A DNA stretch of 64,000 bases. Origin: Vallitalea okinawensis (GTDB taxonomy: Bacteria; Bacillota; Clostridia; Lachnospirales; PQDH01). The stretch lies in NCBI RefSeq assembly GCF_002964605.1, contig NZ_PQDH01000004.1, positions 300,225 to 364,224 on the forward strand, written 5' to 3'. Of the stretch, positions 28,771 to 37,723 are shown one piece after another. Within the stretch, counting starts at the first letter, position 1. Every line of letters starts with the position of its first letter. A program made the position numbers and the translations under genes. The notes under the pieces are model-generated. The model searched no databases, was not told the origin of the DNA, and saw only the letters and a list, made by a program, of their open reading frames with translations.

Positions 28771-29160
28771 GTGCTTAAAAAGGACCAAGTTCGCTTAATG
28801 ACGAAATTAGCCATCATGGAAAAAAACAAGACAAATGAAGAGAAAAATGTTGAGAAATACTATAAATCTGATTACGTATATATTAATAATTGGAAAACCA
28901 GATTGTCAGTTTCGGTGGTTTATATATGCTTTGTTATCGGATATTACTTTAATGAGATATACAATAACAATGTAAATCCATTAAGCTATAATATTCCTGG
29001 ACTAATTTCCAAAGTTCTTATTGGATATGGTATCATATTGGTTTTATTTACAATGCTTTCTTCTGCAATTTATTCTGCAAGATACAACAAAGTAGCGAAG
29101 AACAACGAAGAGTATCTTGAGTTGCTCGAGCAGTTAAAGCAAACGAGGGGAGAGGGGTAA
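28771..29160 (+). CDS. Small two-helix membrane protein of unknown function
   Basis: 129 residues from GTG 28771 after GGGGTGA. Charged N-terminal 45 residues, two membrane helices (about 47-65 and 82-103), and a coiled-coil-like acidic C-terminus (NNEEYLELLEQLKQ). The stop lies 3 bp before the next start, so the two are coupled. Not recognised; conserved context with cdaA suggests an envelope role. Confidence 0.7.
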   Translation: MLKKDQVRLMTKLAIMEKNKTNEEKNVEKYYKSDYVYINNWKTRLSVSVVYICFVIGYYFNEIYNNNVNPLSYNIPGLISKVLIGYGIILVLFTMLSSAIYSARYNKVAKNNEEYLELLEQLKQTRGEG

Positions 29161-29163
29161 AGC

Positions 29164-30117
29164 ATGACACAATTACTAGAGATTAGAAGTCTTATACTTA
29201 ATATATATAAGCGCTATGAAAAAGTGATTAACGTTCTAGCCAAGTTTGTAATCATGTTTTTTGTTTTTAGTCAAGTCAATGGTTTCTTTGGTGAAAGCAT
29301 GTTAAATCGAGGGGTGGTTAATCTAGCATTAGCTGTAGCTGCTCTTGTTCTATCACCAAAGTGGATTGTACTGTTGTTAATCTTTTTAGTTACTGGACAA
29401 ACAATATTTGTATCCATTGAAGCGGCACTTGTTCTATTTGCATTAATGATGACATTCTATTTACTGTTTGCTAGAATGTACCCTAAACTTAGCTTTTTCA
29501 TTTTAGCAGTGCCCATATGTTATTTCTTAAAAATACCATTAGTAGTCCCTATAGCAGCTGGTCTCTTCTTTGGTTTGGAAGTTATTATACCAGTAGTATT
29601 AGGTGTAATAGCTTATCATTCAGTACCTGTTGTTCCATCATTACTAAGCGTCAGTTCAGGCTTAGAGGATATTTTTAATATGCCAATCGTTATGATCGAT
29701 ATGTTACAAACCGTATTAACCTATATGGTAAACAACAAAGAGTTAATCGCTACAGCGATTATATTTGTTGGTGTCATCATCGTTACATATATACTAAGAC
29801 GTTTATCCATTGATTATGCAGCTTACATTGCTATGATATCAGGGGTACTGCTTTATATCATCGGTATGGTGATGTCCATTATTATCATGAAAATAGATTT
29901 AAACCCATTTTTTGTGATTATTCAAGGTATCTTTTCATCTATAATCGTTATGTCGATGCAATTCTTCAAAGTTGTATTAAATTATCCGAAATCAGAAACG
30001 GTTCAATTTGAAGATGATGATTATTATTACTATGTAAAAGCTGTACCAAAGGTTAAAATGAGAGTACCTCAAAAGAAGCAAGTGAAAAAAATAACGTCAA
30101 TCAAAGGAAACCACTAA
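29164..30117 (+). CDS. Polytopic membrane protein of unknown function upstream of cdaA
   Basis: 317 residues, 8-9 predicted membrane helices between about 22 and 268, then a cytoplasmic tail with an acidic-aromatic cluster (FEDDDYYYYV) followed by a basic stretch (KVKMRVPQKKQVKK). Small intergenic gap to the preceding membrane protein; its stop codon lies in the 5' arm of the terminator. No transporter signature is visible. I cannot name it. Confidence 0.72.
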   Translation: MTQLLEIRSLILNIYKRYEKVINVLAKFVIMFFVFSQVNGFFGESMLNRGVVNLALAVAALVLSPKWIVLLLIFLVTGQTIFVSIEAALVLFALMMTFYLLFARMYPKLSFFILAVPICYFLKIPLVVPIAAGLFFGLEVIIPVVLGVIAYHSVPVVPSLLSVSSGLEDIFNMPIVMIDMLQTVLTYMVNNKELIATAIIFVGVIIVTYILRRLSIDYAAYIAMISGVLLYIIGMVMSIIIMKIDLNPFFVIIQGIFSSIIVMSMQFFKVVLNYPKSETVQFEDDDYYYYVKAVPKVKMRVPQKKQVKKITSIKGNH

Positions 30118-30136
30118 AATTTTAGTGGTTTTTTCT
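30108..30136 (+). terminator. Perfect palindromic terminator overlapping a stop codon
   Basis: 24-bp perfect palindrome 30108-30131 (arms AAACCACTAA) then TTTTC. The TAA stop of the upstream gene is inside the 5' arm. Confidence 0.9.
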
Positions 30137-30165
30137 TATCTATTCTTTCTAAAAATGAAAAAGAG

Positions 30166-30174
30166 TGTTATAAT
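30166..30174 (+). promoter_or_regulatory. Extended -10 promoter for cdaA-cdaR
   Basis: TGTTATAAT (30166-30174) with a leader of about 105 nt. The leader has a TTCAG/CTGAA hairpin (30252-30267) and a TTACC/GGTAA pairing, but no ydaO-type c-di-AMP riboswitch motif. Confidence 0.6.
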
Positions 30175-30286
30175 ATTTTAATAGATAGAAATTCAGAGCT
30201 CACAAGGTGGCGTAATTTTCTAAACTTTTACCAATTATCGGGGATGGGTAATTCAGGAAAGGCTGAAAGGATAAGAGGTGTTATTG

Positions 30287-31186
30287 GTGAATGTACTGTT
30301 AAATGTTACACAACAGATTACTCAACAGATTACTCCAGATGTAGGAATGGACATAAGTTATTTTAAGATTCCAAGTATCACATTAGGTGATATACTGGAT
30401 ATTTTGATTGTTGCCTTTTTGATTTACAAGATCATTATGTGGATTAAAGATACAAGAGCATGGGTACTTTTTAAGGGGATCATGTTCATTTTAATTATGT
30501 TCTTTTCAGCATCAGTCTTTCAACTCCATACCATATCATGGATATTTAGAAGTACTATTAATGTGGGTATCATAGCTTTTATTGTTGTATTCCAACCTGA
30601 ACTCCGAAGAGCCTTGGAGCAATTAGGTCGAGGTAATATCATGTCCACCATCTTTTCTAATGAGATGATTCGGACAGTGGATGAAAGCTTATCAGAAGCA
30701 GCTATTGATGAAATTATAGCAGCTGCGAAAAATATGAGTCGTGAAAAAACAGGAGCTCTCATAGTTATCGAGCAAGCGGTAGGTCTATCTGAATATGAAA
30801 GAACAGGCATTCCAATTGATAGTAAGATTTCTAGTCAGCTCATCGAAAATATATTTGAACACAATACACCACTTCATGATGGAGCAATTATTATCCGGCA
30901 TGGGCGTATTAAAGCAGCTACTTGTTTCTTGCCTTTAAGTGATAACCCTAATATCAGCTTTCAATTAGGAACCCGTCATCGAGCAGCTTTGGGCTTAAGT
31001 GAAGTATCCGATAGTAAGATAATAGTTGTATCTGAAGAGACAGGTACCATATCTATGGCTTATGACGGTAAATTAACAAGGAATATCAATGAGGAATTTA
31101 TTAAGCGCCATCTTCTAACAGAAGGGAAAAAGAAGGAAGGCATCAAGATACCTCTATGGAAGGGGCGAAAAAAGAATGAAGAATAA
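30287..31186 (+). CDS. cdaA: Diadenylate cyclase CdaA (DacA)
   Basis: 299 residues from GTG 30287, which has AAGAGGTG at 30273-30280; in-frame GTG 30278 and TTG 30284 are too close to that site. Three N-terminal membrane helices (about 35-105) then the DAC domain with DGAIIIRHGRI about 198 and GTRHRAALG about 228, the two ATP-binding/catalytic motifs. Makes c-di-AMP, which controls potassium, osmolyte and cell-wall homeostasis. Overlaps cdaR by 11 bp; with glmM downstream this is the conserved cdaA-cdaR-glmM cluster, and GlmM is known to bind and inhibit CdaA. Confidence 0.96.
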   Translation: MNVLLNVTQQITQQITPDVGMDISYFKIPSITLGDILDILIVAFLIYKIIMWIKDTRAWVLFKGIMFILIMFFSASVFQLHTISWIFRSTINVGIIAFIVVFQPELRRALEQLGRGNIMSTIFSNEMIRTVDESLSEAAIDEIIAAAKNMSREKTGALIVIEQAVGLSEYERTGIPIDSKISSQLIENIFEHNTPLHDGAIIIRHGRIKAATCFLPLSDNPNISFQLGTRHRAALGLSEVSDSKIIVVSEETGTISMAYDGKLTRNINEEFIKRHLLTEGKKKEGIKIPLWKGRKKNEE

Positions 31187-32495
31187 GTTTTCCAATAATC
31201 TATGGTGGAAGCTCCTATCCTTAGTATTTGCTATCGCTGTATGGCTATATGTCATTAATGAAGTTGACCCTGTTCGCTCAAAATCATTTGATGATGTGCC
31301 TGTTGAAGTAAGAAATATTGAAACAATAACAGAAGAGAATAAGCATATTAATTATCTCGATGGGGAAGTTATCGATATTTCCGTTGAGGGAAGACGTTCT
31401 GTAATTGATAGCTTGAAAAAGGAAAATATAAGAGCTGTTGCAGATATGAATAAGTATTCTGAAATAACTGAATCAGTTCAGATAGAAATTTATTTTAAAG
31501 ATGATGAAGAGATTATTGACTATGCCATTAGCCCTTCCATCATGAAAGTGAACATAGAAGATGTGGCTACAGACTCCTTTGTTGTTATTCCTGAGCCTAT
31601 AGGAGAGCCGGCAGAAGGTTATGTGAGAGGTAATCCAAGTGTAACCAATATGATAGAAATCACAGGACCTCAATCAAAGATTGCCATTATCGACCGTGTT
31701 TATGTTGAATTAGATATCACTGATAGCACAAATGATATTCAGCTATCAGCTGTACCTAAGATTGTAGATAGTAATGGGAATGAAATTACTGGAGTGGAAT
31801 TAAGTCAAGAACAGGTGGATGTAAGTATTCCAATCTATAAATATGATACTGTTAATCTAGATGTGGAAATTATCGGCGAGCCTCCAGAAGGATACAAGTA
31901 TATTCGACCTTATACACTATCACCACAAAAGGTTAAGATTAAAGGACCTGAAGAGGTCATAGCTGCTATTGATGAAATTGTCCTTGAACCTATTAATTTA
32001 GAAGGACTTACAGAAACGAGGACCTTTACAGCCAATATACAAAATAGTTTACCAAAAGGGGTAACCTTATACGATAGTAGTGAACCATTGAGTGTTACTA
32101 TTAATGTAATAATAGAACCCCTATTGCAAAAAGAATTAAGTCTACCAATCAGTGAAATAAATATCAAGAATATAGGTGAGAAATTACAATTCAATTTTAT
32201 TAGCACCGAGGATTTTGTGTTAATCTTTGAAGGTTTGCAAGAGGATCTAGAAGATCTTGAGATTAATGATATTCGTGCTAATGCTAACTTAAAAGATTTA
32301 GGGGTAGGAGCCCATGATGTTCAGCTTCAGATTTATATGCCTAATGGAGTGAAATTAATTGGAGAGTCACCAACTGTTCAAGTTGAACTGATTGAACTGG
32401 TAGATGAGGAAGCTAATGTTGAAGAATCTAATACTGAAGACGACAATAACACGGAAGTAGTTGATGCAGTCACGGAAGAAGAAACTTCGCAATAG
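31176..32495 (+). CDS. cdaR: CdaA regulator CdaR (YbbR-domain protein)
   Basis: 439 residues; ATG lies inside the end of cdaA. One N-terminal membrane anchor (about 9-27) followed by four YbbR repeats outside the cell (for example VIDISVEGRRSVID and NLDVEIIGEPPEGYKY) and an acidic low-complexity C-terminus (about 410-439, Glu/Asp/Asn/Thr). Regulates CdaA through its extracytoplasmic domain. Terminator at 32543 separates it from glmM. Confidence 0.93.
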   Translation: MKNKFSNNLWWKLLSLVFAIAVWLYVINEVDPVRSKSFDDVPVEVRNIETITEENKHINYLDGEVIDISVEGRRSVIDSLKKENIRAVADMNKYSEITESVQIEIYFKDDEEIIDYAISPSIMKVNIEDVATDSFVVIPEPIGEPAEGYVRGNPSVTNMIEITGPQSKIAIIDRVYVELDITDSTNDIQLSAVPKIVDSNGNEITGVELSQEQVDVSIPIYKYDTVNLDVEIIGEPPEGYKYIRPYTLSPQKVKIKGPEEVIAAIDEIVLEPINLEGLTETRTFTANIQNSLPKGVTLYDSSEPLSVTINVIIEPLLQKELSLPISEINIKNIGEKLQFNFISTEDFVLIFEGLQEDLEDLEINDIRANANLKDLGVGAHDVQLQIYMPNGVKLIGESPTVQVELIELVDEEANVEESNTEDDNNTEVVDAVTEEETSQ

Positions 32496-32542
32496 GTAAG
32501 TTTAAGAGTCAATGATAATAGAAAAGTTTAAGTCTATGAAAT

Positions 32543-32572
32543 AGGTGCCTGATAATAGGGCACCTTTTCTTT
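32543..32572 (+). terminator. Intrinsic terminator after cdaR
   Basis: AGGTGCC (32543-32549) with GGCACCT (32559-32565), followed by TTTCTTTG. Confidence 0.85.
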
Positions 32573-32594
32573 GTGTTTTAGTTTTAATAGAAAC

Positions 32595-32616
32595 AACCAG
32601 TTGGTGAATTGGTATA
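32595..32616 (+). repeat. 22-bp operator-like repeat upstream of glmM, copy 1
   Basis: Reads AACCAGTT, five bases, then ATTGGTATA. Same frame of conserved positions as copies at 32662 and 32759. Arms form an imperfect palindrome, and TGGTATAGTCC resembles GntR-type NagR/DasR half-sites (TGGT-N4-ACCA). Confidence 0.6.
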
Positions 32617-32661
32617 GTCCTATTGGAAAAAACTTCGTTTTTACTGACAATATTTGTTGTA

Positions 32662-32683
32662 AACCAATTTGTGCAGTGGTATA
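32662..32683 (+). repeat. 22-bp operator-like repeat upstream of glmM, copy 2
   Basis: AACCAATT, five bases, AGTGGTATA. Its TGGTATACT (32677-32685) is also an extended -10, with TTGTAA (32657-32662) 17 bp upstream, so this copy may be part of a glmM promoter and its operator. Confidence 0.6.
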
Positions 32684-32758
32684 CTTAAATAGAAAATTTT
32701 CATAGATAAACCATCACATTAAGACCAACAACATAATATAATAATTCTATAATACATA

Positions 32759-32780
32759 AACCAATTCAAGAATTGGTATA
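32759..32780 (+). repeat. 22-bp operator-like repeat upstream of glmM, copy 3
   Basis: AACCAATT, five bases, ATTGGTATA, extended by CACCATT so that TGGTATACACCA matches the TGGT-N4-ACCA layout of NagR/DasR sites. Inner palindrome AATTC/GAATT. Confidence 0.6.
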
Positions 32781-33021
32781 CACCATTAACAGAATTGTTA
32801 CATAAGTTTTTGTGAAAGACTTGTGCTTCCATTTATATGCTGATATACTCATAACTAATGGCTATTTAAGAGTACATTAATGATTATATTTGCTTAATCA
32901 TTCGTTGATTATACAAGAGTAATCATTGGATAGAAGAGTAAGGTAGAGAATTGAGATAAAATGAACTTGAGGGGAAAAGAATTCTCTGAGATAGTTTGTA
33001 GGGTAAGGAAGGAGCACATTG
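32781..33021 (+). other. AT-rich glmM leader without a recognised element
   Basis: No coding potential. A long leader with GAGGGGAAAAG and the strong AAGGAAGGAG ribosome-binding site of glmM at the end. I see no riboswitch. Confidence 0.5.
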
Positions 33022-34371
33022 ATGGGTAGATTATTTGGTACAGATGGTGTTAGAGGCGTTGCTAATAGTGAGTTAACACCAGAATTAGCATTTAAGTTAG
33101 GGCAGGCAGGAGCTTATGTTCTTACAAAAGAAAAACATCATAAGGCTAAAATATTAGTAGGAAGAGATACACGAATATCTGGACATATGTTAGAAGCTGC
33201 TCTTGTAGCAGGGATTTGTTCTGTAGGTGCTGAGGCAGTTCTATTAGGTGTCGTACCAACTCCGGCAGTGGCTTATCTAACAAAGAAATATAATGCTGAT
33301 GCAGGTGTTGTTATTTCTGCTTCTCATAATCCAGTAGAATATAACGGTATTAAATTCTTTAACAATAAAGGATACAAATTAAGAGATGAACTTGAAGAAG
33401 AGATTGAAGGTATTATTTTAGATGAAACTGAAAAATGCCCAACTCCAACTGGTGAAGAAATAGGGACTATTATTACGCAGTATGAGGCTGTAGAAGATTA
33501 CATTGAATATACAAAGAATACGATTAAGACAGATTTAAAAGGTTTAAAGGTTGCTATAGACTGTGCTAATGGTGCGGCTAGTGTAACAGCTGAAAAAGCA
33601 CTAAAGGCACTTGGAGCCAATGTTCATGTGATACATAGTGAACCTAATGGTAAGAACATCAACAAGAACTGCGGTTCGACACATATGGATGACTTAATAC
33701 AGATCGTAAAAGACGGTGATTTCCATGCAGGGATTGCATTTGATGGTGATGCAGACCGCTGTCTAGCTGTAGATGAAAAAGGTAACTATATTGATGGCGA
33801 TCAAATCATGGCTATCTGTGCTGATCTTATGAAAGAAGAAGGTACCCTTAAGAATGATACCATAGTAGCCACTGTTATGAGTAATCTTGGATTGCACCTT
33901 ATGGGTAAAGAAAAAGGTATAACTATTGAGACAACTCAGGTTGGTGATCGCTATGTTCTTGAAGATATGTTGAAGAATGGGCACAATATCGGTGGTGAAC
34001 AATCTGGTCATGTTATTTTATTAGATTATAATACAACAGGTGATGGCTTGTTGACAGCTTTACATTTACTTGAAGTATTAGTTAAAAGACAAAAACCACT
34101 TTCCGAATTGGCTTCAGTTATGAGAGTACTTCCACAAGTCTTGGAAAATGCAAAAGTGGATAACAGTAAAAAATATGACTTCCATAAAGATGTAACCATC
34201 AAGGCTGCTATTCATAAAATCGAAGAAAAATATAAGGATGAAGGGCGGGTTCTCATTCGTCCATCGGGAACAGAGCCATTGGTACGTGTTATGTTAGAAG
34301 GTATTGATCAGGCTGTTCTTGAACAAGATGCAAAAGAATTAGCTAGTTTAGTTGAAAAAGTTTTAGGATAG
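33022..34371 (+). CDS. glmM: Phosphoglucosamine mutase GlmM
   Basis: 449 residues from ATG 33022 with AAGGAAGGAG at 33005-33014. Converts glucosamine-6-P to glucosamine-1-P for UDP-GlcNAc and peptidoglycan synthesis. Start [12 protein letters not shown], catalytic serine loop [15 protein letters not shown] (Ser about 102), metal loop FDGDADR, sugar loop GGEQSGH, phosphate loop [11 protein letters not shown]. In other Firmicutes GlmM also binds CdaA and lowers c-di-AMP synthesis. Followed by glmS. Confidence 0.96.
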   Translation: MGRLFGTDGVRGVANSELTPELAFKLGQAGAYVLTKEKHHKAKILVGRDTRISGHMLEAALVAGICSVGAEAVLLGVVPTPAVAYLTKKYNADAGVVISASHNPVEYNGIKFFNNKGYKLRDELEEEIEGIILDETEKCPTPTGEEIGTIITQYEAVEDYIEYTKNTIKTDLKGLKVAIDCANGAASVTAEKALKALGANVHVIHSEPNGKNINKNCGSTHMDDLIQIVKDGDFHAGIAFDGDADRCLAVDEKGNYIDGDQIMAICADLMKEEGTLKNDTIVATVMSNLGLHLMGKEKGITIETTQVGDRYVLEDMLKNGHNIGGEQSGHVILLDYNTTGDGLLTALHLLEVLVKRQKPLSELASVMRVLPQVLENAKVDNSKKYDFHKDVTIKAAIHKIEEKYKDEGRVLIRPSGTEPLVRVMLEGIDQAVLEQDAKELASLVEKVLG

Positions 34372-34392
34372 GGAAGACCGAAAGGTCATCCC
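34371..34392 (+). repeat. Intercistronic GAAA-tetraloop hairpin between glmM and glmS
   Basis: GGGAAGACC, loop GAAA, GGTCATCCC: eight pairs with one A-A mismatch, starting in the glmM stop codon. No T tract, so a stabilising or processing hairpin rather than a terminator. Confidence 0.6.
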
Positions 34393-34453
34393 CAATGAAA
34401 TAAATAAGCAGAATATTTAGAATGTTCTGTAAAATAATATTAGGAGGCTTATT

Positions 34454-36283
34454 ATGTGTGGTATAGTAGGATATATTGGTAAAAATCCAGCACAATCAAT
34501 TTTAATAGAAGGTTTAAAACGTTTAGAATATAGAGGTTATGATTCAGCAGGAATTGCTATCTATAACCAAGAAGATATTAATATCATGAAAACCAAAGGT
34601 CGCCTAGCGAACTTGGAAGAGAAATTAGATGGTAATCATTTAGAAGGAACAATAGGTATTGGTCATACACGATGGGCCACTCATGGTGCTCCATCTGATC
34701 ATAACTCACATCCACATGCATCTCATAATGATAAAATCGTTATAGTACATAACGGAATCATCGAGAATTACATGGAGTTAAGAGATGAATTAATTGAAAA
34801 AGGATACGCATTTAAATCAGAGACAGATACAGAGACAGTTTCTCACTTAGTATTTGACTACTATAAAGAAAGCAATGACTTATTTGAAGCAGTTATGAAG
34901 GCGATCAAGCGTTTAGAAGGCTCATACGCCCTAGGTGTTCTTTGCAAAGATAATCCAGAGGAGTTAATCGCAGCTCGTAAAGACAGTCCTTTAATCATTG
35001 GTAAAGGCGATGGAGAAAACTTCATTGCATCAGATATACCAGCTATTCTTGAGCATACAAGAGATATCTATTTATTAGAGAACGGTGAAGCAGCAGTTAT
35101 TAAGAGAGACAGCATAGAGATCTTCGATATGGAAGAGAAAACAGTTGAAAAGGAAATCTTCCATGTGGATTGGGATATTGCTTCAGCAGAAAAAGGTGGC
35201 TATGACCACTTTATGTTAAAAGAAATCTTTGAGCAACCTCAAGTTGTTAAAGATACGCTTTTGCCTCGTTTAACCGACAAAGGTGTTCAACTAGATGATA
35301 TTAACTTAAATAAGGAAGACTTAGATAAGATCAATAAGATCTATATGGTAGCTTGTGGTACAGCAAGTTATGCTTGTTTAGTAGGGAAGTACTTACTTGA
35401 ACGAGTAGCTCGTGTACCTGTTGTTGCAGAAGTTGCATCGGAGTTCCGTTACAGAGAACCGATCCTTGATGAGAACACATTGGTTATTGTTGTTTCTCAA
35501 TCAGGTGAAACTGCAGATACATTAGCAGCACTAAGAATGGCTAAAGATGCAGGAGCAAGGGTAATGGCAGTTGTCAACGTGGTAGGAAGTTCTATTGCTA
35601 GAGATGCGGATGATATTTTCTATACCTTAGCAGGTCCTGAAATAGCCGTAGCTTCAACTAAAGCATACTCTTGTCAATTAGGTGCGATGTACCTTATAGC
35701 AGCCCATATAGCCATCTTAAAAGGCAAAATGAGTATGGAAGAATATAAAGAGTTAAAAGATGAGCTAATGAGTATACCAGATAAGATTGAGAAAATCTTA
35801 GATCAACAAGATGCTATTAAAACATTAGCAGAAGAATATATCGCAGCGAAAAACGTCTTCTATATCGGTAGAGGGTTAGACTTTGCAGTATGTATGGAAG
35901 GCTCTTTAAAGCTTAAAGAAATAGCCTACGTTCATTCTGAGCCATATGCAGCAGGAGAACTCAAGCACGGTCCTATTGCTTTAATTGAAGATGATACATT
36001 AGTATTCGGTATCGTAACTCAAGAAGAACTCAATGAGAAGACGATCAGTAACTTAAAAGAAGTTAAAGCAAGAGGCGCATCTATCATTACCATTGCATTA
36101 GAAGGTAATGAAAAAGCTAAGAAAATCTCCGACCACGTTATCTATGTACCAAGAACACACTGGATGCTAACATCCATCCTAGCCAACATTCCTCAACAAC
36201 TCTTCGCATATTACGTATCAGTAGGTTTAGGTCATGATGTCGATAAACCACGTAATTTAGCAAAAAGCGTAACTGTAGAATAG
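34454..36283 (+). CDS. glmS: Glutamine--fructose-6-phosphate aminotransferase GlmS
   Basis: 609 residues; AGGAGGC upstream of ATG. N-terminal class II glutaminase with Cys2 nucleophile (MCGIVGYIG), GHTRWATHG, and two SIS isomerase domains (VACGTASYA, SQSGETADT, ASTKAYSCQ). C-terminus is KPRNLAKSVTVE, typical. Makes glucosamine-6-P. Only 82 nt separate it from glmM, which is too little for a glmS ribozyme, and no ribozyme core is seen, so control must be elsewhere (see repeats at 32595-32780). Confidence 0.97.
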   Translation: MCGIVGYIGKNPAQSILIEGLKRLEYRGYDSAGIAIYNQEDINIMKTKGRLANLEEKLDGNHLEGTIGIGHTRWATHGAPSDHNSHPHASHNDKIVIVHNGIIENYMELRDELIEKGYAFKSETDTETVSHLVFDYYKESNDLFEAVMKAIKRLEGSYALGVLCKDNPEELIAARKDSPLIIGKGDGENFIASDIPAILEHTRDIYLLENGEAAVIKRDSIEIFDMEEKTVEKEIFHVDWDIASAEKGGYDHFMLKEIFEQPQVVKDTLLPRLTDKGVQLDDINLNKEDLDKINKIYMVACGTASYACLVGKYLLERVARVPVVAEVASEFRYREPILDENTLVIVVSQSGETADTLAALRMAKDAGARVMAVVNVVGSSIARDADDIFYTLAGPEIAVASTKAYSCQLGAMYLIAAHIAILKGKMSMEEYKELKDELMSIPDKIEKILDQQDAIKTLAEEYIAAKNVFYIGRGLDFAVCMEGSLKLKEIAYVHSEPYAAGELKHGPIALIEDDTLVFGIVTQEELNEKTISNLKEVKARGASIITIALEGNEKAKKISDHVIYVPRTHWMLTSILANIPQQLFAYYVSVGLGHDVDKPRNLAKSVTVE

Positions 36284-36352
36284 GGGAAATATTACAGTTG
36301 AACTAATTGTAACAGTAAAAAAATCTCTTTCGCTGTTAAAAAAACTCTTGAC

Positions 36353-36421
36353 GGAGTAAAATAAAATTGTTCGCTAAGGACACGTAATTCAGATTTAAAA
36401 TCGAGTTACGTGTCTTTTTAG
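36353..36421 (+). repeat. Dispersed terminator repeat, copy A
   Basis: GACACGTAA (36379-36387) pairs with TTACGTGTC (36406-36414), then TTTTT. Copy B at 36877 matches in 66 of 69 positions. A small ACTC/GAGT hairpin precedes the stem (36344-36357). Serves as terminator about 100 nt after glmS. Confidence 0.85.
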
Positions 36422-36876
36422 TTCTCTTTTTCTGTAAAAGATAGACTTGAAGATTTAATAGAAATTTGGATAGGAAAACAAATCAAAAATCCTCATGATA
36501 CCTTTATTTATAAGGAAGACCGCATTTTTGGATGTAAAATAATAAAATTGATTTTTAAATGGAAAACCAAAATGGAGAAGAAAATAGACCATCTCGTCTC
36601 TCTTAATCCCTACCCTTTCTTCATCAAAAGCGAAGAACTTTTTTTAACGAATGGAAGGTAAAATGGATAAAAAAGTGGAGGAAAAAAGGGCTGAAAAACG
36701 AAAGACTTTTTTTGACTGGAAAAATCAATGAAAAAAGATAAATGGATGAAAACCTAGATGGAAGAAGGAATTAGTGGATTTGAAATGAGGAGGAGGAAGC
36801 GAAGGAGTTTTTTTGACGGATACACTAATATATTGTGAGATGTGAAAAGTCATAAAGATTGAGACTCCGGTCAAAA
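36422..36876 (+). other. Gene-free, purine-rich segment between direct repeats A and B
   Basis: 455 bp with no convincing reading frame on either strand. Contains three related short runs of seven T flanked by GAAGnA and GACnGA (about 36636, 36704 and 36808). Strand asymmetry is strong (A/G on the plus strand). It may be a decayed gene or a non-coding spacer; nothing else is recognised. Confidence 0.5.
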
Positions 36877-36945
36877 GGAGTAAAATAAAGTTGTTCGCTA
36901 AGGACACGTAATTCAGATTAAAAATCGAGTTGCGTGTCTTTTTAG
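36877..36945 (+). repeat. Dispersed terminator repeat, copy B
   Basis: Near-identical to copy A: GACACGTAA (36903-36911) with TTGCGTGTC (36930-36938), then TTTTT; preceded by ACTCC/GGAGT hairpin. No gene directly upstream, unlike copies A, C and D. Confidence 0.85.
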
Positions 36946-37031
36946 CTTTCTGTTTCTCTAATACTTACTTATTCCTGTTGCTTTACCTAGTTAAACTAAA
37001 GTCATCATCAGCGTCTTCATATTATTTGTAC

Positions 37032-37086
37032 TTTACAGTCAGTTATAGATAAATTAAACTGAATTTAATAACTTATGATATTCAGT
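37032..37086 (+). promoter_or_regulatory. Possible tetR promoter with inverted-repeat operator
   Basis: TTTACA (37032-37037), 17-bp spacer, TAAACT (37055-37060). ACTGAAT (37058-37064) and ATTCAGT (37080-37086) form a 7-bp inverted repeat 15 bp apart overlapping and following the -10, suitable for autoregulation. Confidence 0.45.
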
Positions 37087-37116
37087 AAAAACCATTAACT
37101 AGTAAGGAGATGGACT

Positions 37117-37704
37117 ATGCCAAAAATTGTGACAGAAAAAAAGAAAGAGATAGCAAGAAAGAGAATAAAGCAAAAGACAGAAAATCTAATTGAAGAGATA
37201 GGCATCAAAAATATCACCATTACAAAGATCTGTGATGCAGTCCCCATAGGGAAGGGAACCTTTTACTATTACTTTAACTCAAAGGAAGTATTACTTTATG
37301 AAGTCATAAAAGAAAAAGAAGAGAACCTCATGAAACAAATGCTGGATTATTGCAACAAGGACATAAGCATAGAAGAAAAAGTAATAAAAACATTAACAGA
37401 AGTCTATATTGGTAAAAGTAGTATAGTCAATACAATAACAACTGAAGAATTTGAGAAAATCATAGCAAAACTTCCTCCAGAATTGATTTATAACAAAGAA
37501 TTAAGAGGAAAGAACTTTTTTGAATCCTCTATGAAGTTATTAGGAATTAATCCACTAGATGTCAATATGGGGGTATTAGGTGAACTACTCGATGGTATTA
37601 ATTTTATGGCGTCTAGACCTTGTAAACATGGAGAAGAAGCTAGAAGAGAAGCACTCCAGATTCTGATAAAGGGGCTGGCTGCCTACATAGCTAAAAGAGA
37701 CTAA
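37117..37704 (+). CDS. TetR/AcrR-family transcriptional regulator
   Basis: 195 residues; AAGGAGA upstream. N-terminal TetR helix-turn-helix: ITITKICDAVPIGKGTFYYYFNSKEVLL about residues 37-65. The C-terminal ligand domain is divergent. Cotranscribed with the CPBP protease gene 20 bp downstream, so it likely controls that gene and itself. Ligand unknown. Confidence 0.9.
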   Translation: MPKIVTEKKKEIARKRIKQKTENLIEEIGIKNITITKICDAVPIGKGTFYYYFNSKEVLLYEVIKEKEENLMKQMLDYCNKDISIEEKVIKTLTEVYIGKSSIVNTITTEEFEKIIAKLPPELIYNKELRGKNFFESSMKLLGINPLDVNMGVLGELLDGINFMASRPCKHGEEARREALQILIKGLAAYIAKRD

Positions 37705-37723
37705 TATATTGGGAAGGAGATAA

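Noticed and set aside
30175..30286. ydaO-type c-di-AMP riboswitch in the cdaA leader
   Set aside because: None of the conserved ydaO blocks is present; only short hairpins are seen.
34372..34453. glmS ribozyme in the glmM-glmS gap
   Set aside because: Only 82 nt available and no ribozyme core sequence; the one hairpin there is a simple GAAA stem-loop.
36725..36907. Minus-strand 60-codon reading frame between repeats A and B
   Set aside because: No ribosome-binding site, low complexity, and it runs into repeat B; treated as chance.
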